This document shows positions 43,135 through 51,133 of a stretch of DNA of 64,000 nt, piece by piece. The notes beneath the pieces are model-generated. The model searched no databases. It was not told the DNA's origin and saw only the letters and a list, made by a program, of their open reading frames with translations. Location: contig CAZXHT010000024.1 of NCBI GenBank assembly GCA_964640665.1, positions 3,010 to 67,009 of the forward strand, in the 5' to 3' direction. The translations under genes were made by a program, and so were the position numbers. How positions within the stretch are numbered: the stretch's first letter is position 1; each line of letters opens with the position of its first letter. This DNA comes from DATKYQ01 sp964640665 (lineage in GTDB: Bacteria; Myxococcota; B64-G9).

Positions 43135-43893
43135 TCAGTCGAACTTCTCCTGGTCTTCTATCTGATCGCGGCCGGCCTGGACATAGTCGCCGATCTCGAT
43201 TTGCGGCCCGTAGTACCAGGGGAACATGTCTCTCCTGAGCTTGGCCACGAAGGTTTTGCCCTCCGCCTTGCGCTTCAGGTTGTAGAAGACCACACCCTCG
43301 GCCATCACTTTCTCGTCGAGTCCCAGCTTCGAAGCGCGCTTGGTGAAAAACCTCGAAAACAGCCAGTCCTTGAACCACGAGCTCCAGTTGTCGAAGGTCC
43401 TCTCGTGCTCGTCGAAGGATCTGTATTTCAGGTGGGCGACGGCCTTTTCGAAAGGGTACCACTCGTGCATCTCGAGTTTGTAAGGGTTGCCCTGAAGCTT
43501 GGGTCCGATCACTTCGCCGGCCTGTTCGCCGTCGGGCTTGACCACTCCCTTGCCGATGGCCCTGAAAATTCCCTCGATGATGAAGGTCTTGCCCTTGATC
43601 ACCTGTAACGGGTCGATGACGTTCTTGCGGTTCTGGACGGCTACCAGCCTGCCGGCCTCGGTCAGGATCTTGACGTTGGTGCCGTCGAGTTTCTCGACGG
43701 CGAAAGTATCGGGGTCTTCGAAGACCCATTCATAACCCGGGTTGATCCGCTCGACCACCAGGTAGGCCTCGGGTTTTCTGAGGCCCAGCCGGGAACCGTG
43801 CTTTTTCCAATGCTCCTTGTTTACCTTGAAGGTCTGGCGGATGAAGGGACAGTGTATCTTCGGGAAATCCGTGAGCAGGGGCTTGTCGTCCAT
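43135..43893 (-). CDS. RNA-ligase-like nucleotidyltransferase
   Basis: 252 residues. Nucleotidyltransferase motifs appear in order: motif I EKLDGTN with the candidate adenylation Lys68, an Arg-containing NRKN (about 88), motif III FIIEGIF (about 105), motif IV AEGVVFYN (about 198) and motif V KTFVAKLRR (about 213-221). This is the core of T4 Rnl/DNA ligase-type enzymes, which seal nicked or broken RNA through an AMP intermediate. No OB or kinase domain is attached. It sits alone against the strand of the surrounding lipopolysaccharide genes, with a strong GGGAGG ribosome site, so it is probably an insertion in that cluster. Substrate unknown; RNA repair after toxin or phage damage is possible. 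Confidence 0.7.
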   Translation of the reverse strand: MDDKPLLTDFPKIHCPFIRQTFKVNKEHWKKHGSRLGLRKPEAYLVVERINPGYEWVFEDPDTFAVEKLDGTNVKILTEAGRLVAVQNRKNVIDPLQVIKGKTFIIEGIFRAIGKGVVKPDGEQAGEVIGPKLQGNPYKLEMHEWYPFEKAVAHLKYRSFDEHERTFDNWSSWFKDWLFSRFFTKRASKLGLDEKVMAEGVVFYNLKRKAEGKTFVAKLRRDMFPWYYGPQIEIGDYVQAGRDQIEDQEKFD

Positions 43894-44003
43894 CTCGATC
43901 CTCCCTTGTCGCTGGTTAATGATATTTGCATACCATGAAGCAGTGAGTTTCAGAAAAAGATTTCGGCAGACATGGGTTGCGGGTTAGACTGCCCGCCGGT
44001 ACC

Positions 44004-45287
44004 ATGTTTTTCGTCTACGCCGTGCTGGTGCACGTGGCCTTCGTGCTGTTGCTGCCGCTGCTGTTGCTCAACCGCAAGCTGCGGGAGGGGATCCGCTCCC
44101 GTTTCGGGTTCTATCCCGCAGGCTGGCCCGGCGGCGAGGGCCGGCCCGAGGGCCGGCCGACTATCTGGTTCCACGGGGCCTCGGCCGGAGACCTGCTGGC
44201 GCTGAGGCCGGTGATCGCCGAGGTGCGCGGGTTGCTGCCCAAGGCGCGCATCATCGTAACCACGATCACCAACTCGGGCATGACCATGGCCCGAAAAATG
44301 CTCGCGGGCGCGGATGCCTGCGGCTACCTGCCCTACGACTTGCCTTTCAGCGTCGGCCGGGCCGTGAAAGCCATCCGGCCCGACGTGTTGGTGCTGGAGT
44401 ACGCCGAGGTATGGCCCGCCCTGCTCAGGGGAGTCAGGCAGGCCGGTTCCAGGATCATCCTGATCAACGGGCGCTTCGACGAGCGCTCGCTGGGACGCTA
44501 CCGCTGGTTCTATCGCCTGATCGGAAACCCCTTGCGTCACCTCGACCTGCTCTGCATGCGCGATCAGGCCGAGGCCGAGCACGCCGTATCCATCGGCGCT
44601 GATCCGAAAAAGGTCAGGGTGACCGGCAACACCAAGTTCGATTCCTGCAGGCAGGCGGAACCGGCTGGGGGGCTTGCCGAACTGGCCCGCGATCTGGGCG
44701 TCAACGGAACTACCCAGGTCTTTTTGGCAGGCAGCACCCACGAGGGAGAGGAGGGGCCGCTTCTCGACGTCTTCGTAAAGCTCAAGCAGAAGTTCGCCGA
44801 TCTGAAGATGATCGTGGCGCCGCGTTACATCGAGCGCACCGAGCGACTGGAGTCCTTGGCGCGGGAGCGCGGGATAGCCTACGCCCTGCGCTCGCGGGGA
44901 GCGGGGGCGGAGCCTTTGGTGATCCTGGATACGGTCGGGGAGTTGCGGCAGGCCTACGAGTTGGCGACGGTCGTTTTCGTCGGCGGCAGCTTGGCCCGGC
45001 ACGGGGGGCACAACATTCTCGAACCGGCGGCATGCGGCAAGCCCGTTCTGTTCGGGCCGCACATGGAAAACTTCAGGGGCAGCGTGCGGGTTCTGCTGGG
45101 CCGCGGCGGGATACAGGTGCCGGATCCTTCCAGGATCGCCCGTGTGCTGATGGACTTGCTGTCGAAGCCCGGCGAGATAGAGAAACTGGGGCGCATGGCC
45201 CGCGAGGCGGTCATCGCGGTGCAGGGCGCGTCCGCCGAGTGCGCCCGGGTGATCGTCGAGACGGCCGCCGCGAGGCAGGGTTCGTGA
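44004..45287 (+). CDS. waaA: 3-deoxy-D-manno-octulosonic acid transferase
   Basis: 427 residues from the ATG at 44004; the frame is open to 43977. WaaA (KdtA) adds Kdo to lipid IVA at the inner membrane, a GT30 enzyme. A membrane anchor (about 1-20) precedes IWFHGASAGDLLALRPVI, with the catalytic acid segment, TTITNSGMTMA, LEYAEVWPALLR and INGRFDERSLGRYRW. The second Rossmann half shows VFLAGSTHEGEE, VFVGGSLARHGGHNILEP and GPHMENF. First of a coupled run: its TGA overlaps a GTG of the heptosyltransferase. Confidence 0.93.
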   Translation: MFFVYAVLVHVAFVLLLPLLLLNRKLREGIRSRFGFYPAGWPGGEGRPEGRPTIWFHGASAGDLLALRPVIAEVRGLLPKARIIVTTITNSGMTMARKMLAGADACGYLPYDLPFSVGRAVKAIRPDVLVLEYAEVWPALLRGVRQAGSRIILINGRFDERSLGRYRWFYRLIGNPLRHLDLLCMRDQAEAEHAVSIGADPKKVRVTGNTKFDSCRQAEPAGGLAELARDLGVNGTTQVFLAGSTHEGEEGPLLDVFVKLKQKFADLKMIVAPRYIERTERLESLARERGIAYALRSRGAGAEPLVILDTVGELRQAYELATVVFVGGSLARHGGHNILEPAACGKPVLFGPHMENFRGSVRVLLGRGGIQVPDPSRIARVLMDLLSKPGEIEKLGRMAREAVIAVQGASAECARVIVETAAARQGS

Positions 45288-46333
45288 GCGGCGCGATGCA
45301 CATTCTGTTGGTGCGCCTTTCCTCGGTGGGCGACATTGTTTTGGCTTCGCCCGTGGCCGCTCGCCTGCGGGCCGAAAATCCCGCGGCGCGCATAAGTTGG
45401 TTGGTTGACTCCGGCTACCGCGATCTGGTCGCGAACAATCCACACGTCGATAGGGTGCTCGAATACGACTACACCGGACGCCACAACGGGCCGTCCGGCG
45501 TGCGCCGCCTGGCGCGCGAAATTGGGCAAGTCGATTTGATGATCGATATGCAACACAAGGTCAGAACTTTAATGCTGGCCGCCGTCCTGCGCCCGGCGGA
45601 GAGGCGCGTGTTGGTCAAGCGCCGCGGGTTCGGAGTATTCAGGGCACTTATCGGCCACGATGCGATCCTGCGCTCACCGCACCAGGTGGCGCGCTACCTG
45701 GCGCTGCTCGACGACGGGGAAGGCGAGAGTCAGAAGGCGCGCCGCCCGGTGCCTGAACTGCGCGTGGCGGATCGCGATCTAGAGTGGGCGCGCGATCTCC
45801 TTGGCGGGTCTGATGGCGTTGGACCAATCATCGGACTGGTTCCGGGAGCGCGCCACGAGACCAAGCGTTGGCCGGCGGTCAACCTGGCCGGGCTTGCCGA
45901 GCGTTGTTTCGCAAAAGGCTTTCGGGTTGCTTTACTGGGAGGCGAGAGTGACGGGCCTGTATCGCGGGCGGTGTCCGATTCGATGTCCGGCCGGCCGATC
46001 CTGATGAGGACCGGGGGAAGCCTGGGGCAACTTGCGGGGCTGCTTAGGCTGTGTACCGCGGTGGTCAGCCCCGACTCCGGTCCGGCCCACATGGCCGCCG
46101 CCCTGGGCATTCCGGTAGTGGCCTTGTTCGGGCCGACGTCGCCCGAGCGTTGGGCGCCGGTCGGGCCCAGGGTCGAAATCGTCGGTATAGATCTGGCTTG
46201 CAGGCCTTGCAGCAACCACGGATCGGTCACCTGTCCGGAGGGGACGCACGAGTGCATGGCCGCGCTTACCCCCGAGAAAGTCTGGCAAGCGCTTCTTGAA
46301 ATCATGGGACTTGGGGATGGTGGGGATGGATGA
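45284..46333 (+). CDS. ADP-heptose:LPS heptosyltransferase-like protein (GT9)
   Basis: 349 residues if the GTG at 45284, which overlaps the waaA stop (GTGA) and has GAGGCAGGG upstream, is used; the ATG at 45296 four codons later is the alternative. GT9 enzymes transfer heptose to the Kdo of the inner core. It begins MHILLVRLSSVGDIVLASPV, then VDLMIDMQHKVRT, and the donor-binding half has LVPGARHETKRWP, LLGGESD, VVSPDSGPAHMAAALGIPVV and FGPTSPERWAP, with a Cys-rich CRPCSNHG loop. Overlaps lpxK by eight bases. WaaC against WaaF cannot be decided by eye. Confidence 0.88.
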   Translation: MSGAMHILLVRLSSVGDIVLASPVAARLRAENPAARISWLVDSGYRDLVANNPHVDRVLEYDYTGRHNGPSGVRRLAREIGQVDLMIDMQHKVRTLMLAAVLRPAERRVLVKRRGFGVFRALIGHDAILRSPHQVARYLALLDDGEGESQKARRPVPELRVADRDLEWARDLLGGSDGVGPIIGLVPGARHETKRWPAVNLAGLAERCFAKGFRVALLGGESDGPVSRAVSDSMSGRPILMRTGGSLGQLAGLLRLCTAVVSPDSGPAHMAAALGIPVVALFGPTSPERWAPVGPRVEIVGIDLACRPCSNHGSVTCPEGTHECMAALTPEKVWQALLEIMGLGDGGDG

Positions 46334-47360
46334 GCGACAGGCGAGCAAGCTGATCGAGCGCATCTGGTATTCAGAAACGCCGTCGCCTGTTGAGCGGCTT
46401 TCGGCAATGGCGTTGACGCCGCTTTCCTGGGCCTATCGCCTGGGCCTGGCCATGCGTACCGGCAGCGGCGCGCCGCAAAAGGTTGAGCGGCCGGTAATCT
46501 CGGTCGGCAACCTGACGGTGGGCGGCAACGGCAAGACCCCGCTGGTAATAGAACTGGTCGCAATGCTTGAGCGCGGGGGCAAGCGTGTGGCCGTTGTCTC
46601 GCGCGGCTATGGGCGATCGAGCCGGGGATTGCTGGTGGTCGGTGAGTTGTCCGAAGAATCGCGGACGGCGGCAATGGCGGGTGACGAGCCGCTCTTGATT
46701 GCCAGGCGCTGCCCGCAAGCCGGTGTAGTGGTAGGCGAAGACCGCGTCGCCGCGGCCCGCCTGGCCATAGAGCGCTGCGACCCCGACATCATAGTCTGCG
46801 ACGACGCCTTCCAGCACCGGCGCTTGCACCGCGATCTGAATTTGTGTGCGATACATGCAGACAGGGGCTTCGGCAACGGACACCTGCTGCCCCGCGGTCC
46901 GCTGCGTGAGCCGCTGACCGCGCTGGGGCGCGCCGACATGTTGATCTTCACCTACAGCGGCGGTAAAGACGTGAACGAGCTGCGCTCCCGCCACGGTCTC
47001 CCGAGCAACATGGCCGCATGCGCCTGTGACTTCACAGCAGCCGGGTTTTCAAAAGGGCCCGGGTTATCCGAGACCGAACACCCAAAAGACGCGCCGGTTT
47101 TTATAGTTTGCGCTGTGGGCGCTCCGGAAGGGTTTCTGAGAACCTGCAAACAGGCGGGTTTGAACCTGGCGGGATCTCTGGCCTTTCCCGATCATCATCG
47201 TTTCGAGTCCCGGGATATTAAGAGAATCGAGTCAGCCTGCAAGCGCCTCGCAGTCGAGACGGTTGTGTGCACGGAAAAGGATCTGGTGCGCCTGCCGCAA
47301 GCAAATTCGCACTTGAATTTTATTGGGCTGCGAATAGAAAAAAGAAAAAGGTATGAATGA
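46326..47360 (+). CDS. lpxK: Tetraacyldisaccharide 4'-kinase
   Basis: 344 residues from the ATG at 46326, which overlaps the stop of the heptosyltransferase gene (ATGGATGA). LpxK phosphorylates the lipid A disaccharide at the inner membrane. Signature parts are VISVGNLTVGGNGKTP (P-loop variant), VAVVSRGYGRSSRG, GDEPLLIARR, VVGEDRVAAA, IIVCDDAFQHRRLHRDLNLC and the C-terminal FPDHHRFESRDI and TEKDLVRL. Length is usual. Ends the envelope run begun by waaA; the toxin-antitoxin promoter starts nine bases after its stop. Confidence 0.95.
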   Translation: MDERQASKLIERIWYSETPSPVERLSAMALTPLSWAYRLGLAMRTGSGAPQKVERPVISVGNLTVGGNGKTPLVIELVAMLERGGKRVAVVSRGYGRSSRGLLVVGELSEESRTAAMAGDEPLLIARRCPQAGVVVGEDRVAAARLAIERCDPDIIVCDDAFQHRRLHRDLNLCAIHADRGFGNGHLLPRGPLREPLTALGRADMLIFTYSGGKDVNELRSRHGLPSNMAACACDFTAAGFSKGPGLSETEHPKDAPVFIVCAVGAPEGFLRTCKQAGLNLAGSLAFPDHHRFESRDIKRIESACKRLAVETVVCTEKDLVRLPQANSHLNFIGLRIEKRKRYE

Positions 47361-47368
47361 GTTCCCGG

Positions 47369-47408
47369 TTGACTCGGCCAGGCATGGAGTGTACACTGTA
47401 AGTGTACA
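47369..47408 (+). promoter_or_regulatory. Promoter and operator dyad of the Phd/PIN toxin-antitoxin operon
   Basis: TTGACT (47369-47374) and TACACT (47392-47397) are 17 bases apart. The -10 lies inside a perfect dyad, TGTACACT-GTA-AGTGTACA (47390-47408). Antitoxins of the Phd/YefM type autoregulate by binding such dyads over their promoter. AAAAGGGG before the ATG at 47427 is the likely ribosome site. Confidence 0.65.
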
Positions 47409-47426
47409 GAGAAAAGGGGTACTAAG

Positions 47427-47657
47427 ATGGTCAGGATTAGCGTCAAGGAAGCCCGCCAGCGCTTTCGGGATCTCCTGGATCGCGTGGAGCAGGGAGAGGA
47501 GGTGATCGTGCTCAGGCGCGGCAAGGCCGTGGCGCGACTGGTTCCCGACCGGGCGCGAGACCGCCGCCTGCCGGACCTGGGAGCCTTTCGAAGCGCAATC
47601 GGTGAACAAGGAACATCCTCGGCCGAGCTTCTCCGGGAAGAACGAGACGCACGATGA
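47427..47657 (+). CDS. Phd/YefM-family antitoxin
   Basis: 76 residues. The start MVRISVKEARQRFRDLLDRV and the following EEVIVLRRGKAVARLVP are the DNA-binding fold of Phd/YefM antitoxins; the C-terminal 30 residues, charged and probably disordered, would wrap the toxin. Paired with the PIN toxin gene by a 4-base overlap (47654-47657) and preceded by a dyad operator. Confidence 0.9.
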   Translation: MVRISVKEARQRFRDLLDRVEQGEEVIVLRRGKAVARLVPDRARDRRLPDLGAFRSAIGEQGTSSAELLREERDAR

Positions 47658-48085
47658 AGGAGTGCTATATCGATTCGAGCGTTCTCGGGGCCTACTATAC
47701 TCCGGAGCCGCTGAGTGAGAAGGCCCAGGCTTTCTTGATCGGAATCGACATTCCCGTAATCAGCATGTTGACAGAGGTGGAAATGGCCTCCCTGATTGCC
47801 AAGAAGATCAGGGTCGGCGACTTCGGTGTACGTCAGGCAAGGAAAATTCTGAAGGAGTTCCGCTCTCACCTGGAGGCCGGGTATTTTCGCAAGCTCATGC
47901 CTTCGCGCGGGCATTACCTGCGCGCAACCGACATGCTGGCCACATTCAAGACATCGTTGCGATCTCTCGACGCGCTGCATCTGGCAATGGCGTCCAGCGA
48001 AAGTTTGCCGATAGTCACGGCGGACACAACGCTCAGGCAGGCCGCCAAGTATCTGGATTTGCCGGTGAGATTCCTGAAGACTTGA
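47654..48085 (+). CDS. PIN-domain toxin (VapC-like ribonuclease)
   Basis: 143 residues. PIN-fold acids appear as Asp in CYIDSSVLGAYY (residue 7), Glu in SMLTEVEMASL (about 40), Asp in SLDALHLAMA (about 110) and Asp in IVTADTTLRQAA (about 126). These four coordinate the metal for RNA cleavage in VapC toxins. Overlaps the antitoxin gene, as usual for pairs that need coupled translation. Ends five bases from a second PIN gene coming from the other direction. Confidence 0.88.
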   Translation: MKECYIDSSVLGAYYTPEPLSEKAQAFLIGIDIPVISMLTEVEMASLIAKKIRVGDFGVRQARKILKEFRSHLEAGYFRKLMPSRGHYLRATDMLATFKTSLRSLDALHLAMASSESLPIVTADTTLRQAAKYLDLPVRFLKT

Positions 48086-48090
48086 AGCGC

Positions 48091-48516
48091 TTATAGTGGA
48101 TTTTCATGCCGCAAGTCGGGAAAGCGTGCAAAGTCGCCGTCGGTGCTGCACATCACCAGGCCGTGCTCTATGGCCAAGGCGGCAAGATGGGCGTCCGGGA
48201 CGAGGTTGGCGATCGAGCCGGTTGCCGCGAGCAGCTTGCCCAGTACCTCGGCGTGTCGCTCTGTGGGCAGAGGCGTCCACACTCCGGGTAAGGCGATCCA
48301 TTCCTCAACCTGGGCCCAGGCGTTGGTTATGGCCAGCGGCCGATCGAAGATTCGCGGGTTGGTCGTGATGCGCAGGAAAGACAGCAAGACGGGCCAGGGA
48401 AGCCCGACCTTCCCGGGTTCACCGAGTTTCGCTTCAAGCCAGGGGCGAGCGAGTTCATGTTGCGCGAAGTCTGCGACCTTGGCGTAGATCAGAATATTGG
48501 CATCGACCAGGATCAT
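48091..48516 (-). CDS. PIN-domain toxin (VapC-like), second pair
   Basis: 141 residues. PIN acids: Asp in MILVDANILIYA (residue 5), an acidic residue around 50, Asp in PDAHLAALAIEHG (about 108) and Asp in CSTDGDFARFPD (about 126). This version belongs to the TA_vapC type with the LPWPVLLSFLRI helix. It starts inside the antitoxin stop (48513-48516 overlap). Convergent with the first PIN pair and unlike it in sequence, so this is not a local duplication. Confidence 0.88.
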   Translation of the reverse strand: MILVDANILIYAKVADFAQHELARPWLEAKLGEPGKVGLPWPVLLSFLRITTNPRIFDRPLAITNAWAQVEEWIALPGVWTPLPTERHAEVLGKLLAATGSIANLVPDAHLAALAIEHGLVMCSTDGDFARFPDLRHENPL

Positions 48517-48761
48517 CTGAACGATTCGCTCTCGTAGCTACTCAGAATATCGGCCACGTCGTCTATGGCCGGCAGGCGAGCACCGAGTCTGACGGGTTTC
48601 AGCTTGTAGGGTACCGATGGTTTGGTATTCCCGTCCAGGTATTCTTCCAAACCGGTCCGCAAGGCGTCGTTGACCAGGGTCTTCAGGCTGACTTTTTCTT
48701 TGGAGCGGATCTGTGAAATCTTGGCCGCCACATCTTCATCGAGTGTCAGTGTAGTTCTCAT
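48513..48761 (-). CDS. Ribbon-helix-helix antitoxin (VapB-like), second pair
   Basis: 82 residues. MRTTLTLDEDVAAKISQI starts a ribbon-helix-helix DNA-binding domain, followed by SLKTLVNDALRTGLEEY; the rest is the toxin-binding tail (KPVRLGARLPAIDDVADI). The ATG at 48761 lies about ten bases after a -10 box and has no ribosome site, so the message may be leaderless. Forms a pair with the PIN gene downstream. Confidence 0.85.
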   Translation of the reverse strand: MRTTLTLDEDVAAKISQIRSKEKVSLKTLVNDALRTGLEEYLDGNTKPSVPYKLKPVRLGARLPAIDDVADILSSYESESFR

Positions 48762-48762
48762 A

Positions 48763-48798
48763 CATCAAAGCATAATATATTTGATGCGTTGATGTCAA
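48763..48798 (-). promoter_or_regulatory. Promoter and dyad of the second toxin-antitoxin pair
   Basis: On the minus strand TTGACA (48798-48793) and TATTAT (48777-48772) are 15 bases apart. CATCAAA (48763-48769) and TTTGATG (48780-48786) form a perfect 7-bp inverted repeat with a 10-base centre that covers the -10. This is a plausible autoregulatory site for the ribbon-helix-helix antitoxin. Confidence 0.55.
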
Positions 48799-48831
48799 GT
48801 GTAAATTCACGCGCGGGCTGCAGCCTGGCGC

Positions 48832-49284
48832 CTATTTGATTGTAAAGATAACGCTGTCGGTGTCGCTCTGGTAACGTTGCGGCGTCGGGTGGAAGTGTCC
48901 GCTTATGGCGTAGTTGCCTGGTCGCAGTTCCGGGCCCAGGCGGTTCACCGTCTTGCCGTAGTCTCCCCGGGCCGCGCCTTCCTCGGTGCGGATCCAGGCG
49001 GGAACGTCCACCAGGTCGACCTGCAGCAGCAGGCAAGAGCGCCCCGGCTCGATGACGACGGGCTTGTCGTTGGCCAGTTCGCGCGGGATGCCTGTCTCGA
49101 CGCGCATGAACCTGCCGTTCGGGGCTTCAATCTCCAGAAATGGAGGGCCGGCCGAGCCGCTCTTGGGGATGATGCCTTCCAAGGTGATTGGTTCCGATCC
49201 CACGTTGTCGAAACGCAGCGTCACCGGAATCGATTCAGCGCGCCTGAAGACAATCTTGTCTATTCCCAGAAGTAACTGGAACAT
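48832..49284 (-). CDS. Hypothetical protein with Ig-like/BsuPI-type beta fold
   Basis: 150 residues from the ATG at 49284 with AGGGGG about ten bases upstream; the longer frame to 49566 is a shadow of the next gene. The pattern ESIPVTLRFDNVGSEPITLE, then beta strands and a final AISGHFHP, YQSDTDSVIF resembles a small Ig-like sandwich as in BsuPI-type proteins. It has no signal peptide, so it is cytoplasmic or its start is wrong. Not recognised further; the neighbour upstream is a small secreted Cys-rich protein. Confidence 0.5.
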   Translation of the reverse strand: MFQLLLGIDKIVFRRAESIPVTLRFDNVGSEPITLEGIIPKSGSAGPPFLEIEAPNGRFMRVETGIPRELANDKPVVIEPGRSCLLLQVDLVDVPAWIRTEEGAARGDYGKTVNRLGPELRPGNYAISGHFHPTPQRYQSDTDSVIFTIK

Positions 49285-49354
49285 GATGTTACGGTCCCCC
49301 TGGTGTCGGATGCCCCGGGTGGCTGCTCGTTTCGGGGCGCTGCGAATACGGCCG

Positions 49355-49642
49355 CTATTTCTTCTCGGAGACGGCCAGGTCGGGGGTGTCGCTCTTCGAC
49401 TGGCACACCTTGACATTGGCGGCGGTCGAGCACGATCCAGTGCCCGTGATCTTGCAGCCCAGGTCCTTGCATATCTTGCGATCCTGCTGTGTGTCTTTTC
49501 CGCTGCGCGATTTGCACTGCTTGCAGCCGTTGGAGCTTCCACTGCCGCAGTTGAAGCACAGGTCACCCGCCATGACAGGCGCGGCCAGCATCAAAGAAGT
49601 TACCAGGACAACCAGTACCAGGATAAATTTACGAATAGCCAA
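49355..49642 (-). CDS. Small secreted cysteine-rich protein
   Basis: About 95 residues. A signal peptide (RKFILVLVVLVTSLMLAAPVMA) is followed by a Cys-rich mature part (CFNCGSGSSNGCKQC, then four more Cys). Function unknown. The start is odd: the best ribosome site (AAGGAG) lies directly before a TTG at 49642 but at ideal distance (8 bases) from an ATT two codons later (49636). ATT initiation is rare but real (infC), so the true start may be either. The frame further upstream to 49708 has no ribosome site. Confidence 0.5.
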   Translation of the reverse strand: MAIRKFILVLVVLVTSLMLAAPVMAGDLCFNCGSGSSNGCKQCKSRSGKDTQQDRKICKDLGCKITGTGSCSTAANVKVCQSKSDTPDLAVSEKK

Positions 49643-49735
49643 CTCTCCTTTGATCAATGGACACTTTGCGAACAAGCCCAGGTTAGGCAGGCTATTTGGG
49701 TAAGTCAACCCCGATTTTGCCTGGTGCCACGATAC

Positions 49736-50131
49736 TCAGGGCAACTCCAACCCGAAGTAGAGTCGCAGCCACATTTCCAAATCTTCAAGGTTTACCGCCT
49801 TGCCGGTCGACAACAAGAAGGCTTTCATGTTCTCGGAGAACCCTTGGCCGTGGAAGACTACCAGGCCGTCTATGGGCCAGGCGTTGATGTCTTCAATCAG
49901 CGCCGGAATTTTTTCTTCGGCCGTGCCCGCCTGGCTTTGGAACTTGCATTCCAATCCCAGCCGCTTGCCCGCCTCGTCGCTCAGGATCAGATCGATTCTG
50001 CGCTCGGCGCCCCATATTCGCCGCCCAACACGCACCTGGCGCTTGACCTCGAGCCCCAGGTTTTCCGCGAGCGCCTGTGCTTTCAACTCGAGTTCTTTTC
50101 CTTTCCTTGGTGCGGTGGCTTTACCCGGCAT
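49736..50131 (-). CDS. Small PD-(D/E)XK nuclease, candidate restriction enzyme
   Basis: 131 residues. The catalytic pattern is visible as RRIDLILSDEAGKRLGLECKF, with Asp, then Glu-x-Lys 14 residues on, the core of restriction-type nucleases. It begins three bases after the adenine methyltransferase stop with GGGAG in place, so the pair is co-translated in the order methylase then nuclease. It is smaller than known GATC-specific restriction enzymes, so the identity as restriction partner rests on context. The alternative is a helper nuclease (Vsr-like or repair). Confidence 0.65.
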   Translation of the reverse strand: MPGKATAPRKGKELELKAQALAENLGLEVKRQVRVGRRIWGAERRIDLILSDEAGKRLGLECKFQSQAGTAEEKIPALIEDINAWPIDGLVVFHGQGFSENMKAFLLSTGKAVNLEDLEMWLRLYFGLELP

Positions 50132-50134
50132 CGG

Positions 50135-51007
50135 TCATTCTCCCTGGGGCTCGTAGCTCATGATCACAACTTCGTTGATCAACCCCCGCCTGTCTGCCTT
50201 GGAGTTGATTCGTCGGGACGCCTTCACTTTTTCGATGCGGAACTTTTCAGAATACAGTCTTCTGACGACCCCGGTGTCGGAATTGGAGAGCATTACCCTG
50301 ACCCCCTTGGCCATTAGCTTTTCCATCGTCTCGGCCAGCCTCTTTTGGTCTTGATGATCGAAGCCGGTTCGGGCGTAAGAGACAAAATTGGCCGTGCTGG
50401 ACACTGGAACGTAGGGCGGATCGAAATAGACGAAGTCCCCGCGGCCGGCCGCGTCCAGCACGCGGTCGAAAGAATCGGTAGTCAGCACGGCCTTGTCGAG
50501 GGCCGCCGATACCGCCCGCAGGTTTTCGGCGTTGCAAATCAGTGGATTCTTGTAGCGTCCGAAAGGCACATTGAACTTGCCCTTGCTGTTGACCCGGTAC
50601 AGACCGTTGAAACCCGTCCGGTTTAAAAAGATCATCCTGGCCGCCCTGCCCGGCCGAGAGAGCCGCTTCGGGTTCTTTTCTCTCACCGAGTAGAAGTATT
50701 CGCGCTTTTGCTCCTCGTGCTCGAAGGCGCGGAATTTCTTCTGATGTTCCAAAAGACGCGCAATGACTTTGTGCACTTCATCCCGGACGGCCTGGTAGGT
50801 GTCGACTAACTCCTGGTTGACGTCAGAGAGGAAAACCCGTTTTCCATCCAGGCGACCCTCCCGGTGGAGGGCAAAAAACAGCGCCGCGCCTCCCATGAAG
50901 GGTTCGTGATAGGTCTTGAAATCGTCAGGTGCCCGTTTGAGCAACTCACTTGCCAGTTGCCCCTTGCCACCGACCCACTTGACGAAAGGTTTGGGCAGCG
51001 AATCCAT
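50135..51007 (-). CDS. Dam-family DNA adenine methyltransferase
   Basis: 290 residues. Motif X/I KWVGGKGQL and PFMGGAALFF, and catalytic motif IV DPPY (FVYFDPPYVP), are those of the N6-adenine methyltransferases of the Dam/MboI type (alpha class), whose usual target is GATC. The target-recognition part contains RTGFNGLYRVNSKGKFNVPFG, a segment shared with Dam. Followed at once by the small nuclease gene, which suggests a type II restriction-modification pair; stand-alone Dam use is possible. Promoter TTGTTT-N17-TACAAT ends eight bases before the ATG and there is no ribosome site, so the mRNA is predicted to be leaderless. Confidence 0.9.
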   Translation of the reverse strand: MDSLPKPFVKWVGGKGQLASELLKRAPDDFKTYHEPFMGGAALFFALHREGRLDGKRVFLSDVNQELVDTYQAVRDEVHKVIARLLEHQKKFRAFEHEEQKREYFYSVREKNPKRLSRPGRAARMIFLNRTGFNGLYRVNSKGKFNVPFGRYKNPLICNAENLRAVSAALDKAVLTTDSFDRVLDAAGRGDFVYFDPPYVPVSSTANFVSYARTGFDHQDQKRLAETMEKLMAKGVRVMLSNSDTGVVRRLYSEKFRIEKVKASRRINSKADRRGLINEVVIMSYEPQGE

Positions 51008-51015
51008 GATAGGGC

Positions 51016-51088
51016 ATTGTACGTTGGGACCCTGACATAAACAAGGACAAGCCCGTGGTTGACAGGTGCGGATGTACGGAGATACGAT
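51016..51088. promoter_or_regulatory. Divergent promoters for the methyltransferase (-) and PEGA gene (+)
   Basis: Minus strand: TTGTTT (51044-51039) and TACAAT (51021-51016), 17 bases apart, for the methyltransferase. Plus strand: TTGACA (51059-51064) and TACGAT (51083-51088), 18 bases apart, for the PEGA protein, leaving a 40-base leader with AAGAGGTG before its ATG. Both are plausible by spacing and hexamer match only. Confidence 0.5.
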
Positions 51089-51133
51089 TCAAAGAGATTA
51101 CATGTATGCAATAGTTGGTAAGAGGTGTCTTTC

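Noticed and set aside
43950..45443. Open frame of 497 codons on the minus strand opposite waaA
   Set aside because: It runs antiparallel to a clear WaaA enzyme and has biased, Pro/Arg/Gly/Gln-rich composition with no domain. It is a shadow of a high-GC gene.
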